NCBI GenBank assembly: GCA_041392505.1
Contig: JAWKLX010000010.1
Span: forward strand, 157,277-221,276
Reading direction: 5' to 3'
Length of the DNA: 64,000 nucleotides
Source of the DNA: UBA6168 sp041392505
GTDB taxonomy: Bacteria; Bacteroidota; Bacteroidia; Chitinophagales; Saprospiraceae
Shown: one piece after another, positions 8,125 to 18,891 of the stretch
Layout: the number at the start of each line of letters is the position of its first letter
Numbering within the stretch: the first letter of the stretch is position 1
Made by a program: the position numbers and the translations under genes
The notes under the pieces: model-generated
Databases searched by the model: none
What the model saw: only the letters and a program-made list of their open reading frames with translations
What the model was told of the DNA's origin: nothing

Positions 8125-8462
8125 TCATCCTGCCCAGCATTTTTCTCTCAAACATTTAATCAATAACTCAAAACCATTTTCCGTTGTCCGATCCATAAGG
8201 GTAATAAGCTGGTAGAGATAGATGCCGCTGTTGCCGAGCTGCTCCCGATGGTGGTTTCTTGCCAGCCGGCCTCCATTTCCTCATCAATCAAAATCGTTTT
8301 TCTTCCGGCCAAGTCCATCACTTCCAGACGGACGGGCATTCTTTCTTTTAAGTAAAACGAGATCACCGCTTCGTTGCTGAACGGGTTGGGCCTATTCTGC
8401 GCCAACTCAAAAAGATGGCGGCATCCACGTCCATAGTGTGTGGAGATTCGTGGATGCGCCAA
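8125..8462 (-). pseudogene. C-terminal T9SS sorting domain of the HYR/dockerin protein, out of frame
   Basis: This segment carries the type A T9SS C-terminal domain of the upstream reading frame: ELAQNRPNPFSNEAVISFYL, then VRLEVMDLAGRKTILIDEE. The frame changes once to join it to the main body (around 8400-8460) and again near 8210. There the true continuation NSGIYLYQLITLMDRTTENG then FELLIK is found one frame over. The sorting domain targets a protein to T9SS export and surface attachment. As written, it cannot be translated together with the rest. Confidence 0.7.
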
Positions 8463-11110
8463 TTAACGTTCAAGGGATTACCGCCATCCGAATACGCGAT
8501 GGCCGGCGTTAAAGTGGAATTAATGTCCAAGGCCTCACTCAAAGAAGTGATCTCATGAAAAATCTGGAATTGCAAAATGAAAATTATCTCGTTTTCGGTA
8601 AGAATACGCCCATCCGGTGTGTCCTCATGGGGCATCCATGACAAGGTCACTGAACCGGACTTTGGTTGGGCGTAATCTGTTTCTTTTACATCAAGTGTGG
8701 CGGGCTGGATTCCGAGGAACGCCATTTTCTCCGCATCGTATTTAATGGTAGCTTGTAGTGCTTCTAAATTGATATCGCCTTCGGCAAATACAGGTACGGC
8801 AATGATTTCCCCTTTTTGGAAATTGCCGTCATGCGTCGCCAGCGTCAGGCTCTCCCCTCCCCTATCTTCTGGGACTTCCGTGAAATTGACATTAGCCGAC
8901 CCGTTCACATCACCCACTTTGACACCGATAAAATGGTGGCCATAAACATCACGGGACAGATTATTGAGCCAAACGTGCTCGGGGAAAGTTTCCACAAAAG
9001 GGTTTTGGGGATTTGGAAAATCGTAATCCGAACACACAAAACGCCAAGAGGTGTTGTTGGGAAATTCATTGGACACGTAGAGGATGACTTTTCGGATCAG
9101 CACCACATCAAAGGTGGTGACACTGCCGGAGTTGTTGGCATCAGCAGCAATCAACTGATAAGGCGTTTGGAGCAGTTCATCCCCTAAAATATGTCGGGAA
9201 ATTTTTATCAAGTCATACGTCGTGACACCGTTGCGCAGGTCATCATTTTTGTATGGCCTCAATTGACAGTCTGCCCCAGCCGTTACGTTGGGGAAATAGT
9301 ACCACCCTTGCGGTGAGGTCATGGAGTAGGCCATATCATTGCCATCGATGAGTTGGGTCTCCACATTAGGCATCGGGTCGAAGTTTTCTGTAAAAACCAG
9401 CCCACCTACCACCAATGAGTCGTCCTCACATATATCGAATGGATCGCTCAGGAAAAGACTGTTGAAGCACCCTGAAAAATTCCCGAAGGTATCGGTCACC
9501 GTCAAGTTGTAGGTCAGGACCGCCACTCCCAGCAGGCTATCAAAATTGGCGGTGTAATCGTCGCAGTCCAACGTGTCCAGGTCCAACGTGTAGGTCACAT
9601 CGGTACAAAAATCTTCCCCACCGATCAGACCCTCGTTGGCCAAGGAATCGACGTTTAACACATGCATCCCATTTTCCCCTAGTTCGACAAAAATCATTTC
9701 ACAATTGTTGGATGGCCGAACCTCCTCGGTAATTTCAACTGGAACTATGCAACTCGCCATATTTCCACACCCATCAACCGCAAAAAAGGTAATCGTATCC
9801 AGTCCAAGGCCAAAGATACCAGTTGCATTTGCCCCTCCATTGTCGAGGTCGTTGGTGATGGTAACCGTATCGCACATAGAATTGTCGGTGGCACTTATCA
9901 TGATGGAAATTTCCACCGAACAAGTCTGCGTCGTCAAAGGCACAAAAATGCCGCTCGGGCAATTGATAGATGGCGGTATCGTATCCAACACGGTGAACTG
10001 TTGGGTCACCAATCGGTCGTTTCCGCATTCATCTACCAAACGCCAAGTGCGCCACACAAAGCCATTGCAGCCAACGACATTCGAGCTGTCAGCAACAAAA
10101 TTCACCATTACGTTGCCAGCACAATTATCGCTTACAGAAAAGGAATTGGGGTCGGGATCGGGCAACATTTCCAAACATGGAAATGGCGGCGGGTTGATGA
10201 TGTTTGCCGTTGGCGGAACAGTGTCGAGTACGGTCAAAATTTGGGTAACCAAAGTGTCATTTCCGCAAACGTCCGTCAGTCGCCAAGTACGCCATACCAA
10301 GCCAACACAACTGGTCACATTGGTGCTGTCAGAGACAAACTCGACAGTCACATCGTCCTTGCAATTGTCATTTACCAAAAATGTATTGGGGTCGGGGTCA
10401 GGTATCGAATCGAGGCATGGGAACGGCCCGAGGGTCATGATATCCGCCGTTGGCGGAATGGTGTCTTTCCAATTAAAATTTTGGGAAATAACCGTGGTCA
10501 GCCCGCAGGTATCCGTCAGCAAATAGGTACGCATGGTCGTCCCCATACAGGAATCGCCCGTATTCATTTCACTGAGCAGTTCGACCCGCACGGGCAATGG
10601 GCAGTTGTCAAAAGCATCCACTTCGTCCGGATCAAATGCGGGGATTTCCTCCATGCAGGCAACTGTAATATCCGGTACATTCGCCGAAGGCGGGATCGTA
10701 TCGTTAACAAAAATTTTGGTCAAAAATGGTTCTGCTACGTTACCACAAGTATCCATCGCCGTGTAGGTGAAGGTGCGGGTAAAACGGTTTTCGCAGCCCA
10801 TGAATTCAATGGTATCTTTTACCAAAAATACCTGAACTTCCCCGATCGGCGAGCAATAATCCCTGGCCGTCGGTGGCCCTGGTTTTACCAAATCACCAGG
10901 ACAAACGTACGAGGTATCTTTCGACCCAAATGGCTGATCCCATACGGGCGGGTTGGTGTCCCGCACCTCAATGAATTGGGTGTAGGACGTATCCACGCCG
11001 CTGCACCATTCGAGGAAAGTATAGGTTCTGAAAATTTTCAAGCCGCAGTTGATGGGGAAAATTTCGTCCGAAACGTTCAATGACCACGCTTCGCAATCGC
11101 CCCAAGCCAT
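8363..11110 (-). pseudogene. central part of secreted HYR-repeat protein with dockerin-like module
   Basis: A 915-codon open stretch that continues the gene starting at 12842. It holds at least six HYR-like beta-sandwich repeats of about 85 residues, recognised by recurring DTIPPSANVPDITVACM, DNCKDDVTVEFVSDSTNV and WRTWRLTDVCGND motifs. These are followed by a paired EF-hand-like dockerin module (GVTTYDLIKISRHILGDELL, then ADANNSGSVTTFDVVLIRKV). A cohesin-like or Ig-like part (IAVPVFAEGDINLEALQATI) comes next. HYR domains serve in extracellular adhesion. Two single-base shifts near 11110-11210 separate it from the signal-peptide part, and another separates it from its sorting domain. Type pseudogene is given for these frameshifts; sequencing error is the alternative. 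Confidence 0.75.
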
Positions 11111-11153
11111 GACATCCCTGCGGAAATACTGTCCAATGGAGCGGAGCAGTCGG

Positions 11154-12842
11154 TCAGGGTATCAGGAGGAAAAAGAAAGTCGAAGGCGTATTGTCCACCA
11201 AGGTGATCTTTTGTGAACATTGGTCACTGAACCCAGCTTGGTCAACCACTGTAAAGGTCCGAATGACAACCCCGGAGTGGCAGATATTCAAATTTTCCTG
11301 ATCGGTATAATACAAGGTATCCACTTGGCAATTTTCCTGAACATAAGGCTCGCCCGTCTGAGCAGGAAGGGCCGCATCAACTTGCCACTCCGTACAGGCC
11401 AAAGTGACATCCGACGGGCAAGTAATTTGCGGTGGCATTTTATCGTCAGTCAAAACGACGACCATGCACGTATTCGCATTTTCATAACAATCGAGCACCT
11501 GCACAATGACCATCGTCGAGTCACCAATATCATCGCAATCAAGGGTAACTTCTGGCAAGAAGGGGGCATTGGGTTCGTCCATCCGTTTTACCGAAAAATG
11601 GACGCCACAGCATTCGTCGTAGCTGCCATCATCAAATACCGACGCTGGGACAGTTGCCATGCCGCTCGTGGTCAGCGACACCTGCGTTATCTCATCACCG
11701 ATGGCAACGGGTACAACCCGGTCTTCCACCACTATTGATATTTCACAAACTCCAAAATTGCCGCACCCATCCATCGCTTCATACCGCACTGTGTACAGCC
11801 CCATAGGCAGACCGAAGACCAATCCGCCATTGCCTTCGATCGTGCCATTGGGAACTATTGTGCGAACTGTCTCGATGCCGGAGCAATTATCGCTCACAGG
11901 TAGTGCTGGTAGAAAAAAACTACCTGCACAACCTGGCCCACTGGTAGGGAAAAACAGCGTATCGGGACAGTCAAAAACAGGTGGTTGGATGTCTTCCACC
12001 TTTATCAGTTGGTCATGGGTAATGATTTCGCCAGAACAGCAATCCAACACCAGCCATTTCCGGATCACGGAGTAGGCCGAGCCGCAGCCACCCACGATGA
12101 GGTCATCATAAGTAAAAGAAATTTTACAAAGGTTACCAATGTAAATACTATCCACCATCGGCATGCCTGTAAAGGCAATGGAGGTATCCGCATTGGAACA
12201 AGAAAGGGCAGATTGCTGGATGTTATCGAAGTTCAAAGGAAACTGCACTTCTGCCAGTGTTGGTCGAACAACGGTAATGGTTTGAACACAGGGAATAGCT
12301 TGGTTTCCACTCGCATCTTCTACATACCAAGTGCGGGTCAGGATCGCCGTGTTCAGCGTGTTACAATTTTCCAAAACAACATCATCAAAATAGGTCGTGT
12401 CCAGCATGCCGTTGCAATTATCAGCAATGACGGGAAAGCCGATGCTGTCCACGGAGAGGTTGGCCGTACAATTGACGGTTGTATCTTGGCAGTTGATAGT
12501 TGGGGACAATTTATCTTCGACGACGATAGTGCCCCAGCAAAAGCCGCCTGTCGCATCATCGGTGACCTTTACATAAAGTGATAAGGTCGCCTGGTCGCAG
12601 GTCACGGTGTCGCCGATCATTAGGCCTGACGGCAACATAACCCCCACCGTTTTCGGTCCGGGGCAAGCGGTTTCTTCACCGTCTAAAATCATGTCTGGAA
12701 GAACGACTGCGATGCCAGTCTGGTCGAGGGAAATTTGCACCTGATCGTTGCAGGCCAAAGTGCATAGGGCATGCCCTTTGAGGGTGGCCATAAGGCATAG
12801 AATAGCTATGCCGACCACTCGCAGGTTAGTACAGTGTTTCAT
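11154..12842 (-). pseudogene. N-terminal part of secreted HYR-repeat protein
   Basis: A 562-codon frame starting at ATG 12842 with a signal peptide (VVGIAILCLMATLKGHA). It has a run of HYR-like repeats rich in paired Cys, for example SPTINCQDTTVNCTANL and QPPVFDCPDTLFFPTSGPGC. The frame ends after ITLVDNT with a spurious tail (PSTFFFLLIP). In the neighbouring frame the repeat continues as FDFLFPPDTLTDCSAPLD and then, after a second shift, as QYFRRDVMAWGDCEAW. The three segments 8125-12842 thus form one original gene for a secreted adhesin-like protein of about 1,570 residues with a T9SS type A tail. Confidence 0.75.
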
Positions 12843-13386
12843 AGAAGGCGGACTTTAATTTGTTAAAAACGGGTTGCCGAAAGGACTGAGATGGAAACAG
12901 TTTGGAAACGGAAATAGGATCGGAACAAAAATTTACCTTAAGCCTTATTTCACATCCCACAGCCACCATCGGCTATTTCAATTCGCAAAAAATTACAGTT
13001 CTGAAAATTTAGCAAAAGAGAAAAAGTAAGCAGAGGAAAGATAAAGATTCGGAAATAGGGTTTCAGATCCTTACTCTAACAACTATTTTCTTTTACCTAA
13101 AAAATAATGTTCCTGAAAAAATGGAGGAACCGACACAAACCAGTGAGCAGACTTGAGCCACATCTGGCGAATTTTGGCAGGTCGTTTAAATCGGTCGGTG
13201 TATGGGAAGGAATTCGGTTTTCTAAAAAATTGTCGCCTGCCAGCGGGGTCAAACTATTTCAAAAAGGTTAGTTTTTGAATAAGTTATTTTTAATATATGT
13301 TTTAACGGGAAGCTATTTTGGAATGTTACAGGTGGGTTCGTTTTTTATATTATTTTTTTAACTATTTATAAATAGCTAAATCCCCC
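12843..13386. other. intergenic region, nothing recognised
   Basis: These 544 bp separate two minus-strand secreted-protein genes. The sequence is AT-rich, notably 13260-13380, and has no open frame, strong hairpin or repeat that I can support. It presumably holds the promoter of the HYR gene and the end of nothing else, since the next gene reads away from it. Confidence 0.4.
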
Positions 13387-15459
13387 TCACAACACCGTCA
13401 CGTCGCCTGCCAGCACCCGTTTCCTACCGTTCTCCTCAAAAAGGATCATCCACGTATAAACGCCGGGGTTTACCTCGCCTGAAGGCCGCCACCCCTGCGT
13501 TGGGTCGTTGGCCAGGAGGTCGTCGGCCTCGTAGCGGAGGCCGCCCCAACGGTCGAATACTTTGAGGCTGTAGGTGAAATCGTTGTTGCCCTGTGCGAAC
13601 AGCAGTCCGTTCACATACACATTCGGTTCATTGCGGATGGCGTTGGGCACATAGACATCCGAGTCCTTGAAAGAGATTTGTACAATGCCAGTGGCAGTAC
13701 AGCCATAAACATTGCTGACCGTCACCTCGTAACTGCCTCCCTGTGGCTCTTGCAGCAGCGGGAACGGGCAATCGCCACAGTCCAGCGGGCCGGCCGGCTC
13801 CCAGCCATACATATTGATGTTGCCTGAATAACTAACGGGCAAGGGCATCCCCACTCGGAAGAAGGTGTCCAGCAAGTTGTCGGTACCGACCGTGGGCACT
13901 GGCCATTCTTCCACGGTGATGGAGGCAGTCACCTCGCAGCCGTTGGCATCCTGTCCGGTGACGGTGTAAGTGCCGCCGGTTTCCACTGCGGTATTGTTGC
14001 CAATGCTGCCGTTGTCCCAAATGAGATCGGTGTGGCCGGATGTGATTTCCAAAACTGCTGACCCGCCTTCACAGAACCCCAATGGCGCTTCTACAGCAAT
14101 CGGTTGGGGGACGAAATACGAATAATCTATTTCATAAATGACTGAATCACAGCCCTGCACATCCAATAGGGTGTCACCATAAATTCCTGCCGAATCGTAT
14201 TCTTGGCCGAGGAACGTGAACGACCCGCCCGGACAGTCCACCTCCGTTATGGCCTCGTACTGCACGGGGTGGGTATAGGCCAACGAAAGGGTATAAGTCT
14301 CTTCGCAAAAGCCATTCGATAGAGTATAAGCATAATTGCCTGCCTGGGTGAGCAGGCGCAAGGAGGCGGTGCTGCCGTCCGACCAAGTGGCCGGATAACC
14401 TGCGCCCGTGAGTTCAACTGCAACGGGCGTACCGGGGCAGACGACCGTGTCCGTCCAGGCGGGCTGGTGGTTGATGTTTTCCAAAACAGTGATGGCCTGC
14501 GGGAAATGGTTCTCGTACTCGCCGATGCAGTGCTCCACCCAGATGTTCACATCATAGGTTCCAGGCGTATCATAACATACGGTGACGACCGAATCCGTAC
14601 TGCTGCCAAGATCCGAACCGGGCAAGTCCCACTGCCACACCCCGTCTATGAGGGAATGGTTGGTGACAAGGGTCAGGCACTCCCCAGCGCAGATGGTGTC
14701 CGTGCCTCCGAGGGTTTCGTAGGTCAGGTTGGGGTCTATTTCGGTTAGGTAGAAGTTGTCGTAGGCGGTGAACGCACCCGTAGCTCCAGCCGACAATATA
14801 GGGAGGCTGGACATGACTTCGTTCGGGTCGGCAAAGATGCCGATTGTTATGACCGTGTAGTTGGAATCCGCCGTGAAGCAGTGTGTCACTTTGTTCCATT
14901 CGCCCGCTGCGCCTGTCATAAGGGTGTCCACTTCAAGCTGAGGGTCCAGTACTATAACAGGGCTGGGAAGAGTGATGTCCGGGGGTGGCTCCACGATAAA
15001 GTTATCCGATAGGAGGACACCAAGGTGGGAAATCTGCGGCGAACCGGGGTAAGCGGGCGTTGTGTAATACCTTAAGAAATAGCGCTTGTCCTTTTCAATC
15101 GGAGACAAAAGTTGGACTTGGCTATATTCCATTCTTTCGGCAAGCGGGAAACCGGGCGCATAAAAATGATTTTGAACAAGATAGCCATTCCCATGCTGGG
15201 GAGAGATGATATTCGTAGATTGGTAATAGTCGGATACGGGGTCGTCCACGCAGTCTAGGTTGAAGTATCTGGCCGCCCGTTTGCCCCTGCGGGCCCAGTC
15301 CGATATTACCGTGTTAAGATCCTGTTGGTAGAGGTCGTAGTCGCAGTCGAAATATTCTTCGAAGTCGGGGTTGGGGATCAGGTTGGGCTGTGCTCTTGAA
15401 CGCGATACGGAAACCAGGGCCAAGAAAATGGATAGAAATACTGCTTGGTAGTGTGCCAT
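13387..15459 (-). CDS. secreted PKD-type protein with T9SS type B (gliding-motility C-terminal) sorting domain
   Basis: A 690-residue secreted protein. ATG at 15459 is followed by a signal peptide (AVFLSIFLALVSVSRSRAQ). The N-terminal 230 residues (PNLIPNPDFEEYFDCDYDLY) form a jelly-roll-like module often seen at the start of Saprospiraceae surface proteins. PKD/Ig-like repeats follow (WQWDLPGSDLGSSTDSVVTV, then YDTPGTYDVNIWVEHC), and then CEVTASITV-type repeats. The last ~85 residues (VYVPNAI, then FTYSLKVFDRWGGLRYEADD, then PGVYTWMILFEENGRKRVLA) are the gliding-motility-associated C-terminal domain used as a type B T9SS signal. The role is probably surface or matrix attachment. It follows the next gene on the same strand but has its own start. 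Confidence 0.88.
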   Translation of the reverse strand: MAHYQAVFLSIFLALVSVSRSRAQPNLIPNPDFEEYFDCDYDLYQQDLNTVISDWARRGKRAARYFNLDCVDDPVSDYYQSTNIISPQHGNGYLVQNHFYAPGFPLAERMEYSQVQLLSPIEKDKRYFLRYYTTPAYPGSPQISHLGVLLSDNFIVEPPPDITLPSPVIVLDPQLEVDTLMTGAAGEWNKVTHCFTADSNYTVITIGIFADPNEVMSSLPILSAGATGAFTAYDNFYLTEIDPNLTYETLGGTDTICAGECLTLVTNHSLIDGVWQWDLPGSDLGSSTDSVVTVCYDTPGTYDVNIWVEHCIGEYENHFPQAITVLENINHQPAWTDTVVCPGTPVAVELTGAGYPATWSDGSTASLRLLTQAGNYAYTLSNGFCEETYTLSLAYTHPVQYEAITEVDCPGGSFTFLGQEYDSAGIYGDTLLDVQGCDSVIYEIDYSYFVPQPIAVEAPLGFCEGGSAVLEITSGHTDLIWDNGSIGNNTAVETGGTYTVTGQDANGCEVTASITVEEWPVPTVGTDNLLDTFFRVGMPLPVSYSGNINMYGWEPAGPLDCGDCPFPLLQEPQGGSYEVTVSNVYGCTATGIVQISFKDSDVYVPNAIRNEPNVYVNGLLFAQGNNDFTYSLKVFDRWGGLRYEADDLLANDPTQGWRPSGEVNPGVYTWMILFEENGRKRVLAGDVTVL

Positions 15460-15522
15460 GGCCAATGGATACTAAGTCCCCTGTGGCCGAGGTGGCCACA
15501 GGGGACGGGTTTACAAAAAGGG

Positions 15523-17094
15523 TTACTGTTTTACGAACTTACCAGAGAAGGTTTGACCACCCAATCGGACAGTGTAAAAGTACATACCTGGGGGGGCAAC
15601 GAAAGGCAGCGAGGCTTCATGACTATCAAATGACAGTGGTTGCGATGTGAGGACCTGGCCAGAAGCATCGAATATAGAAATGAAGGCTTCGCTAGCGGCG
15701 CTATGGGGCAACTCACCTGCCAAGTCAAGTTTCAGGGTAGCATTTTTAATAGGGTTTACCCTAACGCTAACGCCAAATTCCGTACTGCTTGAACCCTTGA
15801 CCAATTTAGTGGAAGGGGGGTCATTGGGAGCAAAGCAATCTCCTCCGCTCCTGAAAAAATAGCTGTCAGTGACCACATCTTCCGAACATTCATCATAATA
15901 TGTAAGGTCAATACGGTAGCATTTGCACTCGCTTGTCGTATAAGACCAGCCTATTATCCCTGTCGTGAAAACATCTTCTATTTCCGTGTTCCCCGGATCG
16001 GGCGTAATCGTTCCAGATGTAAGTTCAGATTCAGTACCACCGCTACAAGGTACATCCCATAAGGAGTAATCAATTTCATCGACGCTGGAGAGGTTCACCA
16101 CATTATTGCCGACAAAAGCAATGGCATTTGCAAATGGCGGACTCCCAAGCGCTGTGGAAATGATGGGGCCTGGTGCTGTGGTGGAAGGAACATACACCGT
16201 TGAGGAAGTTCCCACAATAGTTGGTTCATACCCAAATTTCCCACGAAGGTTGACATAAGCATACCGGGAGGCATTGGTGTCGAAACACTCGTTGCCCGAA
16301 CAGCATTTCAGTCTTATGGAGACGATATAGGTTTCACCGGTATCCAAATCATCAAAAGCCCCGGTCACGTTCACTGTCCCATTGGTGACACTGCTATGCA
16401 CAAAGGTGCTGCCATCGAGTGGGTTCCAGTCCGTGTCATAGACATTCACATACAAACACATACCACTGTTGAGTGGAATATCAAAATCCTCAAGATCGAG
16501 GATGAGCTGGTCGCCCGGGCAAAAGAACAGGTCGGTGGCACCTTCCTCTGTGTTGAGCGCCCCTGTATAATTCCTGCCCTCACATGGAATGAGGCCGCCG
16601 CTTTGGCCGGGCACGAGATATTCCCCATAACCAAGCAGGGTGCCATTGATGTGCGGTTCTACGGTAAGTGTCTGGTCAACATAAACGGTACAGCCACTGA
16701 TGGAACAGACCTCCCAATTATCCTCCGAAATACAGAGTTGGGGCGTCTCTTCCCTCCCACAGGTGAAAATGCCCCCTGTATTGCAAAGCGTAACAGCACC
16801 GCTCGTAGTAGTGGTGCTGCTGATAGTGTAGTTATCACTGTAGCTGCCACACGTAATGGTCACCGTGCCGCCTAACAATGCCGTAGCTGGGTTGCCGGTA
16901 CAGGCATATACGAAAGTCAGGCATTCACAATAAGGAGAAAATTCGTTGTATGCGTTAGAAGTGTTCTGCAAGAAAATCATGGTAAGCAAGATCAGGAAAG
17001 TACGGGGTAAAGTGGTCAATCGTCCTCGTGCGTTGTAGCGTTGTAGCGTTGTAGCGTTTTTAGTCCATTGACTAGCAGGTTGTTTAAAATTCAT
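15523..17094 (-). CDS. secreted protein with T9SS type A sorting domain, function unknown
   Basis: A 523-residue protein. The ATG at 17094 is chosen; the frame is open to 17142. After about 30 polar residues comes a hydrophobic stretch (TFLILLTMIFLQNTSNA) that serves as the export signal. The body is beta-rich, Thr/Cys-rich and of no family I recognise. The last ~80 residues (VRVNPIKNATLKLDLAGELP, then AFISIFDASGQVLTSQPLSF, then PPGMYFYTVRLGGQTFSGKF) are a T9SS type A sorting domain. Three tandem octamers fall between the start codon and the signal, so the reading frame could be altered by slippage. The long polar leader is unusual and may mean that translation starts further in. Confidence 0.8.
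   Translation of the reverse strand: MNFKQPASQWTKNATTLQRYNARGRLTTLPRTFLILLTMIFLQNTSNAYNEFSPYCECLTFVYACTGNPATALLGGTVTITCGSYSDNYTISSTTTTSGAVTLCNTGGIFTCGREETPQLCISEDNWEVCSISGCTVYVDQTLTVEPHINGTLLGYGEYLVPGQSGGLIPCEGRNYTGALNTEEGATDLFFCPGDQLILDLEDFDIPLNSGMCLYVNVYDTDWNPLDGSTFVHSSVTNGTVNVTGAFDDLDTGETYIVSIRLKCCSGNECFDTNASRYAYVNLRGKFGYEPTIVGTSSTVYVPSTTAPGPIISTALGSPPFANAIAFVGNNVVNLSSVDEIDYSLWDVPCSGGTESELTSGTITPDPGNTEIEDVFTTGIIGWSYTTSECKCYRIDLTYYDECSEDVVTDSYFFRSGGDCFAPNDPPSTKLVKGSSSTEFGVSVRVNPIKNATLKLDLAGELPHSAASEAFISIFDASGQVLTSQPLSFDSHEASLPFVAPPGMYFYTVRLGGQTFSGKFVKQ
17033..17056. repeat. three tandem TTGTAGCG octamers inside the 5' end of a secreted-protein gene
   Basis: TTGTAGCG is repeated three times in a row. 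Eight is not a multiple of three, so gain or loss of one copy would shift the frame of the gene starting at 17094 before its signal peptide. Three copies are few for slippage, so the idea of phase variation is only a suggestion. Confidence 0.6.
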
Positions 17095-17316
17095 GTTTTT
17101 AATTAGTTTAAAGAAAGCAGTGAATCCAGATAAAATGGCCAATTTAGATATGGGGTCACAAGCTGTTCTTAATTTGAAAAAGTAGTGCCATTCCGGATGA
17201 CAAAGGCGAATATACCATAAAATTTTAATTTAAAGGAAACTTGTTTTTTCCAAAAGTCAGGTTTCAAAAATCAACCTACAACTAACCACTTAACAGCATT
17301 GCACCAACTTATGAAC

Positions 17317-18816
17317 CTAACTATTCCCCCGCAGCCACTGCTCGCAGTAAGCTTGCACACTATTATCAAGGAGTTGTTTGTAATTGGAGGCTGTTTTTAA
17401 ATTTTCAAAGGCAGCACGTCGCTCTCTCCTTACTTTTTGGTAAATATCATTGTGCTCTTTTTTGAACACTTCGAAGTCAAACATGACCGGAGCGGCCGGT
17501 TTTTCCTTTTGGCTAAACAAGTTGGTGGTCTCCTCTACCCTATTGTTCCGGGTGGCCTGGGCCGTTTTGCTCTGCACGGTAAAGGCAGGTTCCGGTGATT
17601 GGCCGATGATCTTTTCCTCTTCGAGCAATTTACGGAACTGTGCGGCGGAGATATTCTTAGCCCGTTCCCGGTTGATGCGCTCCATGTCTTTGAGCCGCTT
17701 CTTGCGGGCCACGACCTGTTCCATTAATTGGGCATAAAGGTTGGGTTCTTCAAAGCGCCGGTTTTCCACCCACCCCATGAAGGCCTTCACTTTTTCCCGA
17801 TCCGTTTTCACGTTGGTCTTTTTTTCAAAAAATGCCAGCATGAACAGCACGAAAAAATCCTCAAATCCGACCAGTTCACTACCCTTTATCATGGGCAATA
17901 CAGAATCCAGCACGAAAGACATACTCACACCATATTCTGTCAAAGTGTTGAATGCCCGACGCTGGGCCTCCGTCAATTCTTCGATGCGTTTTTCGAGCTT
18001 AGCGGAAGAAGAAGATTTTTTCGGCGTTTTGGGTTTGTCGGCCTTTAGGTATTTGGCCTCAAATCCAGGATCGTTGGCCATGTCGTCCTTTTCGTTGATG
18101 ATGATCCGAACGTCGGTGATATTGCGGCCTTTCTTGATAAAATCGTAATCAATATGGAGCCGGGTATTTTCATTGATCTCTTCCATGGCCACATTCAGCA
18201 CTTTGCGGCGGAAGTTCCGAAAATCTGGGTATTTGTCCGAAATGCCCAGGCGGCTTTTGAATTCCCGGATGCTCACGGCCAGCACGTTGCGGCCATGCCG
18301 GATGTGCTCATAATAATAGGACTTGCACATTTGGTAGATGCGGATGGAAAAACCGCTTTTCATTTTGGCCACTTCCAAAAACTCGAACCGGGTAAATTTT
18401 TCTTTCAATCCCAAAAGGAAGGGTTTCATTTGCGGTGAAAAACCGAATTCCACACAAAGGACACCATCTTCGTTGTATTTGGGCACAGCCCCTGCCACCC
18501 AATTGATATGCCCTCGGAGGCGCACCCCATCCACCGTAAAGTCGGTTGGGAAAGTGATCTTCTTATCGGTGATACTGTCCAGCAACATATCAAGCCGTTC
18601 GTAAAATGAGCCATGTTTTTTCGACTCGTCTGTTTTCAAAATGTATTCTATTTCCGAAACGGGCACGAGATAGGTCGAGAAGTCGCTATCCTCCTGCTTG
18701 AGCAAAGTGGCCATGTATAGGATCAACTTCTGCTCCCGGGGAGTCAACTTGTACCTGGCATGCTGGATAAATTGATTGGCTATCGCCGCTACCTGTTTGG
18801 TCTGTTCCACTTGCAT
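17317..18816 (-). CDS. Rep_3/RepB-family plasmid replication initiator
   Basis: A 499-residue initiator of iteron-controlled replication. The first ~240 residues follow the Rep_3 (initiator replication protein) pattern of two winged-helix domains. WH1 starts ANQFIQHARYKLTPREQKLI, with EIEYILKTDESKKHGSFYER; WH2 has FLEVAKMKSGFSIRIYQMCK, then LAVSIREFKSRLGISDKYPD, then FRRKVLNVAMEEINENTRLH. A lysine-rich linker (TPKKSSSSAKLEKRIEEL) leads to a ~220-residue C-terminal extension with charged helices, longer than usual for the family. It would bind the iterons lying immediately upstream (18892-19840), open the origin and repress its own transcription; the latter is family knowledge, not seen here. 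It defines the region as a plasmid or chromid core. Confidence 0.93.
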   Translation of the reverse strand: MQVEQTKQVAAIANQFIQHARYKLTPREQKLILYMATLLKQEDSDFSTYLVPVSEIEYILKTDESKKHGSFYERLDMLLDSITDKKITFPTDFTVDGVRLRGHINWVAGAVPKYNEDGVLCVEFGFSPQMKPFLLGLKEKFTRFEFLEVAKMKSGFSIRIYQMCKSYYYEHIRHGRNVLAVSIREFKSRLGISDKYPDFRNFRRKVLNVAMEEINENTRLHIDYDFIKKGRNITDVRIIINEKDDMANDPGFEAKYLKADKPKTPKKSSSSAKLEKRIEELTEAQRRAFNTLTEYGVSMSFVLDSVLPMIKGSELVGFEDFFVLFMLAFFEKKTNVKTDREKVKAFMGWVENRRFEEPNLYAQLMEQVVARKKRLKDMERINRERAKNISAAQFRKLLEEEKIIGQSPEPAFTVQSKTAQATRNNRVEETTNLFSQKEKPAAPVMFDFEVFKKEHNDIYQKVRRERRAAFENLKTASNYKQLLDNSVQAYCEQWLRGNS

Positions 18817-18879
18817 CGGGTAAAATTTTCGGCAAAGTAATCTGATATGTGTACTTTAAAAATAGCAGGTGTACACTTT

Positions 18880-18888
18880 TTATCCACA
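18880..18888 (+). promoter_or_regulatory. DnaA box next to the iterons
   Basis: TTATCCACA is a perfect match to the consensus DnaA box. It lies four bases before the first iteron and 64 bp upstream of the rep start codon, the expected place in an iteron origin. Confidence 0.75.
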
Positions 18889-18891
18889 CCT

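Noticed and set aside
10001..11083. 360-codon plus frame opposite the HYR gene
   Set aside because: Long antisense frame caused by the repetitive coding sequence of the HYR repeats; its translation has no family signature.
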